A stretch of 64,000 nucleotides of DNA from NCBI GenBank assembly GCA_015490675.1, contig WFXI01000320.1, positions 62,001 through 126,000 of the forward strand, written 5' to 3'. The notes below the pieces were generated by a model. The model saw only the letters and a list, made by a program, of their open reading frames with translations. It was not told where the DNA came from and did not search any database. Positions 26,832-34,043 of the stretch are shown piece after piece. Numbering within the stretch: the stretch's first letter is position 1; each line of letters opens with the position of its first letter. Made by a program: the position numbers and the translations under genes. This DNA is from Hydrogenothermaceae bacterium. GTDB lineage: Bacteria > Aquificota > Aquificia > Aquificales > Hydrogenothermaceae.

Positions 26832-27057
26832 CTTATTAATACCTCCCTATCGCCGGAACTCCCTGCCCTGAGTCCAGCTTGAATTTTTTTTAATAAAAAA
26901 CAAAAAAACCTCGCTGGACGCCAAGGGCAGGCCACTATAAAAGTGGTCGGCGTTCCAGGAGGCTGTTTCCCCACTGACACTTATCCTTTCCTAAAAAGAA
27001 AAGAAATAAGTGTCTTTTCCCTAAAGGGACACCCTGTGGGGGAGGGTGCGAGTGGGA
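26832..27057 (-). promoter_or_regulatory. Structured intergenic RNA region with alternative hairpins
   Basis: Between the 297- and 61-residue genes. GACACTTAT 26976-26984 pairs with ATAAGTGTC 27006-27014. CCTGCCCT 26862-26869 plus GTCCAGC 26872-26878 pair with GCTGGAC 26913-26919 plus AGGGCAGG 26924-26931. A third stem (plus strand GGACGCC 26917-26922 region with GGCGTTCC 26949-26956) would compete with this second one. On the minus strand a TTTTTTTGTTTTTT run lies in the loop of the long hairpin, so an attenuator controlling the 61-residue gene is possible. Confidence 0.4.
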
Positions 27058-27951
27058 TTACCTTCTCTCGAGGAGAGGCTCCCACTCTTTTAGAAATTTA
27101 TCGGTTGAGAGGGCAAATAACCCTTCAACCTTATCGGGGATGCCCATCTGTGGGTCCCCTTTTAAAACTTTAAATATACTATAAAAAACCTCACCGTTTT
27201 TACCACGGCGAGGCTTAAAAATATATAATACACTGTCCGAATAAAGGACAGTGTATTGGAGCCAGTCACTTAAACCTGACTCCTTTTTGTATATTTTTTC
27301 GGCTCTAGTTATTGCCTTACGAGACTCAGAAACCCTGGAAAGGGAGTTTTTAAACTCCCTCCAAGATTCCTCAAGTTTTTCAGCTATATCAAACTTTTCC
27401 TTGATATAGCTGAGAATTTGTTTATTTTCTTCCAAACAATAAACAACTTCTTGCCCTGAGGACAAAATAAATTTGACAAAATCTTTTTCTTTACCCCTAA
27501 AAAATTTGATTTCCTTTATCTTTATGTTGACGAGATATGTGTCAACATAAGGAAATAAGTACAGATTTGTATTTAACATTCTCCTCTGAAGTTCAAGAGG
27601 TAAATCTTCTACTTCCGAAGTTAAAAATTCAGCCCAATATTTCTTTCCCGATCCGGGAAAAGAAAACTGGATTAACACCGATTCCTCCTTAACGACAACA
27701 CGCCTAAGCGTGTTCTCATATATTATCGGATCTAAAACATATATTCTTAACTTCTCTTTAAATTCTTCCTTCTCTTCTTCTGAATATGAATCAGAAAAAT
27801 TCCAGCTTATTCCAAACTCTTGCAATTTTTCTGCAAGAGTTTTTTCTTCATCAAGTAATTCCTTCTCAACTTTATCAAAATCAGGCTCGAAAACGTAAAA
27901 CGAGTCCTCTAAATCTTGCTGAAATGTGGATAATACAAACGCCTCTTGCAT
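27058..27951 (-). CDS. Hypothetical protein of the GC-richer island (297 aa)
   Basis: No family recognised. It is acidic, soluble and helical at both ends, with a beta-rich middle (about 95-180, 'VLIQFSFPGSGKKYWAEFL', 'TYLVNIKIKEIKFF'). The ATG follows a perfect SD (GAAGGAGG, 7 bases). Base and codon use are clearly more G+C-rich than in neighbouring genes, which suggests separate origin. Its leader of up to 370 bases is highly structured and contains an exact anti-SD sequence (see the leader entry), so translation is probably regulated. Lying between the two origins, it may concern copy control or maintenance; this is inference from position. Confidence 0.6.
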   Translation of the reverse strand: MQEAFVLSTFQQDLEDSFYVFEPDFDKVEKELLDEEKTLAEKLQEFGISWNFSDSYSEEEKEEFKEKLRIYVLDPIIYENTLRRVVVKEESVLIQFSFPGSGKKYWAEFLTSEVEDLPLELQRRMLNTNLYLFPYVDTYLVNIKIKEIKFFRGKEKDFVKFILSSGQEVVYCLEENKQILSYIKEKFDIAEKLEESWREFKNSLSRVSESRKAITRAEKIYKKESGLSDWLQYTVLYSDSVLYIFKPRRGKNGEVFYSIFKVLKGDPQMGIPDKVEGLFALSTDKFLKEWEPLLERR

Positions 27952-28320
27952 GGCTATCCTCCTTCGAATTTTTTTATTTCGCCCTCAACCTGCACCCATT
28001 ATTGTTGAAAACCGGTCTTAAATACCTACCTTCGACTGAAAAGCCTGAGACCGGCGGGTGCAGGTCACTTAGGGACTTCTAAGCTTTAGAAGTTACCCTC
28101 AGGCGTCAATCGAAGGAGGTCCCCTTACATCTCTTTAAAAGAGATTTTAGAAACAGGTGTGTACTTCCTGTTTCAAGGCTGGTAAGGGTCAGCCTATAAA
28201 AACTTTTTTCCTCCTTTCTTTTCTTTACCTCCTTTTTTTTATTTCCCTGAAAGCAAAATGCTTTCTATCGTCTGGGATAAGACGCCCAAATTTATAGTGC
28301 TGGGAACACTAAAAAATAAA
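27952..28320 (-). promoter_or_regulatory. Structured leader with SD/anti-SD switch (riboswitch-like)
   Basis: On the minus strand CCTCCTTCGA (28119 to 28110) is perfectly complementary over 10 bases to the SD region TCGAAGGAGG (27967 to 27958) of the 297-residue gene. A decoy TCGAAGG at 28035-28029 can pair with the same anti-SD over 7 bases. Other stems: 27988-27997 with 28056-28065 (10 bp), 28012-28018 with 28048-28054, GCCTGAG 28043-28049 with CTCAGGC 28098-28104, and hairpins at 28075-28093, 28129-28145 and 28150-28174. Mutually exclusive pairing is the layout of a translational switch. No known riboswitch consensus was recognised. Confidence 0.55.
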
Positions 28321-28392
28321 AATAAAAAAATAAAAAAATAAAAAATAAAAAAAATAAAAAATAAAAAAAATAAAAAAGTAAAACCTTACTTT
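28310..28392 (-). terminator. A-rich tract and minus-strand terminator
   Basis: AAAGTAA 28375-28381 pairs with TTACTTT 28386-28392. On the minus strand the hairpin is followed by a long T-rich run (the complement of the AAAAATA repeats at 28310-28374). It would end transcripts coming from about 28500 before they reach the structured leader. Confidence 0.6.
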
Positions 28393-28515
28393 ATCCTCCT
28401 TTTCACCGCCTTGTAACCTGCACAAAGCTAACCTATTCAATTTCCAAGTATCCAAATAAGACAAATTTTGCCTTATAGAAAATAACATTAAAATAAAATT
28501 TTTCATCTGTCAACA

Positions 28516-28527
28516 TATCATAGCATA
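28516..28527 (-). promoter_or_regulatory. Variant TATGCTATGATA element
   Basis: One base different from the seven-copy element, on the minus strand, about 120 bases before the A-rich terminator. Promoter plus terminator could define a short RNA of roughly 110-150 bases (inference). Confidence 0.35.
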
Positions 28528-28600
28528 TTTATATTTAATTAAAATTTGCCTTCTAAAAATCGAATACCGACGATAGTTTATTAGTTTTCTTGCCAAATTT

Positions 28601-28622
28601 TTGATTATAAATTTATAATCAA
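28601..28622. repeat. 22-bp palindrome, copy 1
   Basis: Perfect palindrome made of TTGATTATAAA and its reverse complement. This copy is in the non-coding stretch before iteron array 2. The same sequence recurs at 36279 (one mismatch), 50529 and 60427. The rest of 28393-28906 holds no convincing gene. Confidence 0.7.
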
Positions 28623-28713
28623 ACTGCCTAAATTTTTTAAGCGTTAACTTTTCCTTTTGTTGTTTAGGGCTCCCTTCATTATTTTTATTTGCAATAGTTA
28701 TAAAATAATTAAT

Positions 28714-28733
28714 AACTCTGCGTTAGCAGAGTT
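28714..28733 (+). terminator. Hairpin upstream of iteron array 2
   Basis: AACTCTGC pairs perfectly with GCAGAGTT across GTTA, followed by CCTCTTTATT and a T-rich stretch. It may be a plus-strand terminator insulating the second origin. Confidence 0.5.
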
Positions 28734-28906
28734 CCTCTTTATTATCTTTAATTTTTTAATTTTTTTAATTTTAAATAAAAAATATGTGCGAAGCACTTAT
28801 ACTACCAATATATATATACTATTAATATTTAAAAATAAGATGATATATTATATATACTATGAAATATCAGGAAACCTTTTATTTAAAAAGATTTACACGG
28901 ATTTAT

Positions 28907-29248
28907 TTCCCATTTAGGACGATAAATACTTCCTATTTAGGACGATTTTAAGATAATAATACTTCCCATTTAGGACGATAAATACTTCCTATTTAGGACG
29001 ATAATTTATTAGCATTTTCTCTATTAGATTTCCTATTTAGGACGATAAAATTTCCTATTTAGAACGATATTTCCTATTTAGAACGATAACATTTCCTATT
29101 TAGGACGATAGATTACAAAAAGAAAACAAAAATAAATTTAATATTTCCTATTTAGAACGATATTATTTCCCATTTAGAACGATATAGAACCAAGAAAGCT
29201 AAATAAACTTCCCATTTAGGACGACAAAATTTTCCATTTAGGACGATA
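28907..29248 (+). repeat. Iteron array 2: twelve 18-bp direct repeats
   Basis: Consensus TTCCYATTTAGRACGAYA, all in direct orientation, starting at 28907, 28930, 28963, 28986, 29030, 29052, 29071, 29093, 29145, 29167, 29209 and 29231. Spacing is irregular (19 to 52 bases, often 19-23). The sequence is unrelated to array 1. It lies directly upstream of the second initiator gene, with A+T-rich DNA on both sides, as expected for a second iteron origin. Confidence 0.92.
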
Positions 29249-29328
29249 CTTGAAAAAAATAGTAAACTAATATACTCTTATTTTAGATTCTATTGACTTG
29301 TAAAATCTGTATTTCTGGAGGGAGTTTT

Positions 29329-30354
29329 ATGAACAAAAATAACAATAATAAACAAATAGCTTTAATTGATAACAATATATTAGACAAATCATTATATGTA
29401 TCTAGTAAAAAGTTTTGGGATATAAAAACCTCCACTATAAAAGAACCCAATGGAAGTGAAACTATACTTTTTATTGCTACAAAGGAATTTATAAATCCTG
29501 CAACAAATAAATTAGCTAAACAAGTGATAACAAGTAAGGATAGACTTCCAAATCATCAAGATAACTTGATACTAAATGTTCTAATACATATGGCACAGAA
29601 AAATAAAAAAGATATAGTAAATACTACAGTATATGAAATTCTAAAAAATCTTGGATGGTCCACTGGAAAAAAATATTATCAAATAGTCAGGGAATCAATA
29701 AACATTTGGTATAATCTTGGAATAGAATTTCACAATTGTTTCTATACTCATGAAAATGGCCACATAACCTTAAAAAGTAGAATAATAACTCACTTTGAAG
29801 AAAGAATGGAAGATGGTAAATTAGAAATACATTTTCAATCCAAAATCTTTAATCTTTTAATAAAAAACAGATTTTATACTTCATTAAACATTCCCGACTA
29901 TAAAAATTTAAAAAGTGCTTTTCAAAGAAGGCTTTATGAAATATTAATAAAAAGTTTCAATAACAAATTATCTTTTACTATTAACTGGAAACGCCTTAAA
30001 GATAAGCTAGAAGATGAGTCAAAATATAAAGCAAAATTCTTAGAAAAACTAAATAGAGCAATTAAAGCAATAAATGAAAAAACAGAACTAAAAATAAGTA
30101 TTGAATTAATAGATGACCTAATACAGTTTAGACTAAAAAATGAAGAAAAAGTGATACTTTTCGAACTTCTTAATTGGTTACTCAATCATATGGAAGAAGA
30201 AATGGTACTTAAAATAAAAAACACTTGTAAACTTAAGAAAAATGGAGATGGGTTTATAATGATTTGTATAGATGATGAAATTAAAGAATACCTATACAAT
30301 AATCCTAAAATAATGAAATTTATAAAAGGTTTTAGAATACACAAAGTAATATAA
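29329..30354 (+). CDS. Second plasmid replication initiator (RepA/RPA-like)
   Basis: 341 residues from the ATG at 29329, which follows GGAGGGAG; an upstream TTG at 29293 is more likely a -35 (TTGACT). 'DRLPNHQDNLILNVLIHMAQ' followed by a helix-turn-helix-like 'VNTTVYEILKNLGWSTGKKYYQIVRES' resembles the replication initiator protein A (RPA) family, with a second winged helix around 'SAFQRRLYEILIKSF'. It should bind the 18-bp iterons immediately upstream and start replication. It is not closely similar to the 510-residue initiator, so the element carries two independent initiation systems. The C-terminal 80 residues are of unknown role. Confidence 0.8.
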   Translation: MNKNNNNKQIALIDNNILDKSLYVSSKKFWDIKTSTIKEPNGSETILFIATKEFINPATNKLAKQVITSKDRLPNHQDNLILNVLIHMAQKNKKDIVNTTVYEILKNLGWSTGKKYYQIVRESINIWYNLGIEFHNCFYTHENGHITLKSRIITHFEERMEDGKLEIHFQSKIFNLLIKNRFYTSLNIPDYKNLKSAFQRRLYEILIKSFNNKLSFTINWKRLKDKLEDESKYKAKFLEKLNRAIKAINEKTELKISIELIDDLIQFRLKNEEKVILFELLNWLLNHMEEEMVLKIKNTCKLKKNGDGFIMICIDDEIKEYLYNNPKIMKFIKGFRIHKVI

Positions 30355-30544
30355 ACCAAAAAAATTTCCCAAATTTCCCAAAAGGAACACCCTTATATTA
30401 ACAATATATAATTACAAATCAAATAATCTATTATATTTACTTATCTTATATTCTTTCCATTTTATCTAATATAAGCCAAAATCAAATCAAAAACTTTATA
30501 AAAACTTAAAGTTTCATAATTAAAATTCCTATAGGAGTAAAATT

Positions 30545-30907
30545 ATGGAAAATTTAAAAATTTTAAAAGAAGATATACAAAATCAAAAAAAGAGTAACAA
30601 CCAAAAAATGAATACAATACCCAAAACATCAGAAAAAAACAAAAAAGTATCTGGAAATATTAATATATCTTATACTTTAAATTTAGAAACAGGAAAATAC
30701 ACTTTTTTATATTCTATAAATAACCTAATTTTAGAGGTTTTTATGACTAATGCTTTCTCAGAAGGTATAGAACATATACTTAAAATGGTAAAAGAAAATG
30801 CTCTAAAAATAAATAATCACAATATAAGCAATAACACAAAGAAAAAATCTAATATACCTAAACCAAAAAATAAAGAAGAAAATTTCAAAATAAAATCTCT
30901 TTTTTAA
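30545..30907 (+). CDS. Hypothetical small basic protein (120 aa)
   Basis: No family recognised. Lys/Asn-rich tails flank a short folded core of about 60 residues ('GNINISYTLNLETGKYTFLYSI' broken by a turn, then a helix). AGGAG lies 8 bases before the ATG. It is 21 bases upstream of the UvrD-like helicase and probably cotranscribed. It could be a helicase accessory or DNA-binding protein. Confidence 0.55.
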   Translation: MENLKILKEDIQNQKKSNNQKMNTIPKTSEKNKKVSGNINISYTLNLETGKYTFLYSINNLILEVFMTNAFSEGIEHILKMVKENALKINNHNISNNTKKKSNIPKPKNKEENFKIKSLF

Positions 30908-30928
30908 CTTTTCCAAAGGAGATGCGTA

Positions 30929-32773
30929 TTGATAACTCTAAATGAAGAACAACAAACGGCACTGTCTATATTAACAACCCCTCTCCTTGTTATCGCAGGG
31001 GCAGGAACTGGAAAAACAAATTTAATAACACAAAAAATTAAATTCCTAAATGAAAAACTTGACATCCCCGCTGAAAGGATACTTGCAATTACATTTACAA
31101 ACAAAGCTGCAAATGAAATGAAAAAAAGAGTGGAAAAAGGAAACAAAAAATTCCCATATATTCTTACTTTCCACTCTTTTGCCCTAAAAATACTAAAATC
31201 CCACTTTACAGAAGCAGGACTTAACAAAGGATTTACAATATATGATGAAAAAGACCAGATAAATCTTATAAAGGACATAATCAAAGAAAATGAAATAAAA
31301 ACTAAAAAGGATATAAGAAAAATACTAAATGAAATATCCCTTTTTAAAGAAGGAAAAATAGATATTCTCCCGAAAGATACAAAGGAAATTTTCACTTATT
31401 ATAAAGAAAACCTTTACATGAATAATGCAGTAGATTTTGACGACATAATCATTCTCACAAATCAGGTCTTTGAAGAAAATCCAGATATAAAACAACTTTG
31501 GAAAGACTCTTTTGACTATATACTAGTAGATGAATTTCAGGATACTAATAAACCACAACTTTCTCTTTTAAAACATATATACAACGAAAAAGCGGGAAAT
31601 CTAACTGTAGTTGGAGACCCTAATCAGTGCATATATTCATGGAGAGGTTCTGAAATATCTAACATACTAAACTTTGAATCCCACTTTCCAGGATGTAAAA
31701 TTTTAAAACTTGAACAAAACTATAGATCCACAAAAAAAATAATAGAAGTCGCCAACAAACTTATAGAAGGAAAAATCCCTGAAAAATTCCTACCTAAACT
31801 TGTTTCAAATAAGTATGAAGGAAAATACCCTGTAATAAGAATATTTAAATCAGATACTGAAGAGGCAAAGAAAATATCATCTGCCATTATTAGCTTAAAA
31901 GAAAGCAAAGACTTTAGATATAAAGATTTTGCAATTCTTGTAAGAAATAATAACCTTACTTATGAAATTGAAAGACAATTTATTAAGAATAAAATTCCTT
32001 ACGATGTTCATGGAAAATACAACTTCACTGAAAAAAGTGAAATAAAGCTAATTTTAAGCTACATAAAAATTGCAGTAAATCCTAAAGATGAAATTGCTTT
32101 TAAATACTGCATAAACACGCCGTCAAGAAACATTGGAAAAAAAACATTAGAAATGCTTAAAGAAAACTACAAAGATAACTGGATTAAAACATTAAAAGAA
32201 AATATTGATAAATTAAAAGACAAACAAAAAGAAAATATTTTGCAGTTCCTAAAAATAATAGAAAAGATCAAAGAAGATATAGAAAATAAAAATGAAAAAA
32301 TAGTTGAAAATGTTTTTAACCTTATTAACATGAAAGACTTCCTTGAAAAAAAATATAAAGATAAAAAAACAGTAACAAAGAAAATAAACAATATTAAACT
32401 TCTTCAAAATCTTCTTAAAGAAAAGGATTTTGATGTACAGGAATTTATAGAAACAATTATACTTTCTTCAGGACAGGATACAATTACAGATGAAGATCGT
32501 GTAAAAATAATAACAATTCATTCTGCTAAAGGACTAGAGTTCCCAGTTGTATTTATTCCTGCCCTTGAAAACGGAGTCCTTCCTTCATCAATATCTGAAA
32601 TAGAAGAAGAAAGAAGGGTTTTATATACAGCAATAACAAGAGCTAAGGATCTTGTATTTATTTCTGCTGTCAAATTCAGAAAAGGTTTTGATGGAATAAT
32701 AAAACCAACATCTTTATCTATTTTTCTAAAAGAATTAGTAAGAGCCATACCTACGAAAAAATTAAAAATATAA
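30929..32773 (+). CDS. UvrD/PcrA/Rep-type SF1 DNA helicase
   Basis: 614 residues with all SF1A motifs: 'AGAGTGKT' (about 24-31), 'AITFTNKAANEMKKR', 'YILVDEFQDTN', 'VVGDPNQCIYSWRG', 'LEQNYRST', 'TIHSAKGLEFPVVFIPALENG' and 'RVLYTAITRAK'. It unwinds DNA 3'-5'. It is shorter than chromosomal UvrD/PcrA (about 720 aa), with a reduced 2B domain and no C-terminal tail. Plasmid copies often serve rolling-circle or transfer intermediates or restart. The start is a TTG 8 bases after AAAGGAG; an overlapping ATG is out of frame. It is followed by the clamp-like gene. Confidence 0.92.
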   Translation: MITLNEEQQTALSILTTPLLVIAGAGTGKTNLITQKIKFLNEKLDIPAERILAITFTNKAANEMKKRVEKGNKKFPYILTFHSFALKILKSHFTEAGLNKGFTIYDEKDQINLIKDIIKENEIKTKKDIRKILNEISLFKEGKIDILPKDTKEIFTYYKENLYMNNAVDFDDIIILTNQVFEENPDIKQLWKDSFDYILVDEFQDTNKPQLSLLKHIYNEKAGNLTVVGDPNQCIYSWRGSEISNILNFESHFPGCKILKLEQNYRSTKKIIEVANKLIEGKIPEKFLPKLVSNKYEGKYPVIRIFKSDTEEAKKISSAIISLKESKDFRYKDFAILVRNNNLTYEIERQFIKNKIPYDVHGKYNFTEKSEIKLILSYIKIAVNPKDEIAFKYCINTPSRNIGKKTLEMLKENYKDNWIKTLKENIDKLKDKQKENILQFLKIIEKIKEDIENKNEKIVENVFNLINMKDFLEKKYKDKKTVTKKINNIKLLQNLLKEKDFDVQEFIETIILSSGQDTITDEDRVKIITIHSAKGLEFPVVFIPALENGVLPSSISEIEEERRVLYTAITRAKDLVFISAVKFRKGFDGIIKPTSLSIFLKELVRAIPTKKLKI

Positions 32774-32804
32774 AGTTAATTATAAAAAATTTTAGGAGGA
32801 TAAA

Positions 32805-33995
32805 ATGAACACATCAGAACAAAAAGTTACCATTTCACTAAATCCAGCAAAGGTAAAAAAAGTAATAAACCTAGCTAAAGCTTTCTCTGGAACACAAGAA
32901 GAAACACTAAAAGATTTATTTAAAGATTTATTAATTGAAATTCCACAAGGAGAAAATAATAAAGTTGCTATATTATCTGTATCAAATGCAAAAGACCTAC
33001 TACAAATAGCTATACCCATAGAAAAACCAATAACTTTAGATGAAACAGTTTTAATAAGGGTAGATGCAGGAAAATTCAAAGGTATAATAAACAATTTCGA
33101 AAAAAACATAAAAATTGAATTTACAGAAAAACACATAAAATTTATTTCTGACAAATCATCAATAAAAATAGCAAAACTACCAGGGAATATTCTAAAAGAA
33201 CAATTTGATATAATCAAAATTAGTAAAGAAAAAGAAAAAATCACCACAATAAACGCAGATATATTTCTAGAAGTACTAAATCAGGTTTCTCAAATACCTC
33301 TCAGTGAGCAAAAATCAGGAAATCCTGTAGCAATAACCTTCTTGAAAGAAAAAATAAGAACCTCTGCAGTTCAAGAAATGGGACATTATGCAGCTGCAGG
33401 TGAGATAGATTATCCATGTGACATTGATGAACCTATAACTTTATATTTGCACCCAGAAACTGTATCAAAGATTATTCAAATTTTGAAAATCCTAAATAAT
33501 AAAATTATCGAGATACTTGTAGATATAGGAAAAACAAAAATGCAAATAAAAACAAAATTATTAAGCTATACAGTATTTTTATCTGGAGAAACATCTCCTA
33601 AAGTTCATGAATTAATAGAAACTGTTCTTGCAAAAGATACAGTAAAAAAAGTGTTAATAGAAAAGAACGAAATTATAAAAACAATGGACCTGATAAATTT
33701 CGTATGTGGCAATGATACTGAAATAGTAGCAAAATTTGAAAACAACAAGGCTAACATAAAAACAAATAGCAGAGAAGAAGTAACTAAAGAATTAGATGTA
33801 ATAACTAATGAAAATGCCCAGATGAATGTATCATCAACAGTTATGCTAAAATCAATAAAAACCTACTCAAATTCAAAAACAGAAGAATCAAATAAAAGTC
33901 TAGAACTAATTTTAAATGAAGAAGATTTAAATTACATCATAAAAAATCCAGAAAAAGAATACCCTGCTGTAATATTTGCAGGAATGAAAAGCTAA
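32805..33995 (+). CDS. Divergent DNA sliding clamp (DnaN/beta-like), putative
   Basis: 396 residues, beta-rich, apparently three repeats of a clamp-like domain. Domain 1 ends in 'ILSVSNAKDLLQIAIP'. Domain 2 starts with 'INADIFLEVLNQVSQIPLSEQ' and includes 'IRTSAVQEMGHYAA'. Domain 3 starts near 'VLIEKNEIIKTMDLINFVC' and runs through 'TKELDVITNENAQMNVSSTVMLKSIK' pieces, ending with 'YPAVIFAGMKS' where DnaN ends with its beta-strand and MPMR. This order matches beta-clamp architecture (about 370 aa), but identity is too low to be sure. AGGAGG precedes the ATG. Its neighbours (helicase, a protein with a clamp-binding-like N-terminus) support the idea. Confidence 0.5.
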   Translation: MNTSEQKVTISLNPAKVKKVINLAKAFSGTQEETLKDLFKDLLIEIPQGENNKVAILSVSNAKDLLQIAIPIEKPITLDETVLIRVDAGKFKGIINNFEKNIKIEFTEKHIKFISDKSSIKIAKLPGNILKEQFDIIKISKEKEKITTINADIFLEVLNQVSQIPLSEQKSGNPVAITFLKEKIRTSAVQEMGHYAAAGEIDYPCDIDEPITLYLHPETVSKIIQILKILNNKIIEILVDIGKTKMQIKTKLLSYTVFLSGETSPKVHELIETVLAKDTVKKVLIEKNEIIKTMDLINFVCGNDTEIVAKFENNKANIKTNSREEVTKELDVITNENAQMNVSSTVMLKSIKTYSNSKTEESNKSLELILNEEDLNYIIKNPEKEYPAVIFAGMKS

Positions 33996-34043
33996 ACACT
34001 TACTTATTCAGTTAAATTCAGTTAAAAAAACAGGAGAAAAATG

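Noticed and set aside
27786..28082. Plus-strand frame crossing the start of the 297-residue gene
   Set aside because: Antisense shadow; the minus-strand gene has a perfect SD.
26080..28320. Group I or group II intron
   Set aside because: No P7/S-type core, no domain V-like hairpin and no intron-encoded reverse transcriptase or homing endonuclease motif in the genes inside.
28309..28506. 65-residue minus-strand frame
   Set aside because: Second half only decodes the T-rich terminator tract as Phe/Ile, no SD; treated as part of a possible short RNA.
28657..28917. 86-residue plus-strand frame
   Set aside because: Low-complexity Ile/Phe/Asn content, no SD, and it runs through a hairpin and into the first iteron.
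28907..29248. CRISPR array
   Set aside because: Repeats are only 18 bases with gaps of 1 to 34 bases, no uniform spacers and no cas genes; an initiator gene follows directly, so they are iterons.
29293..29328. TTG start at 29293 for the second initiator
   Set aside because: It has no SD and reads as a -35 box (TTGACT); the ATG at 29329 has a strong SD.
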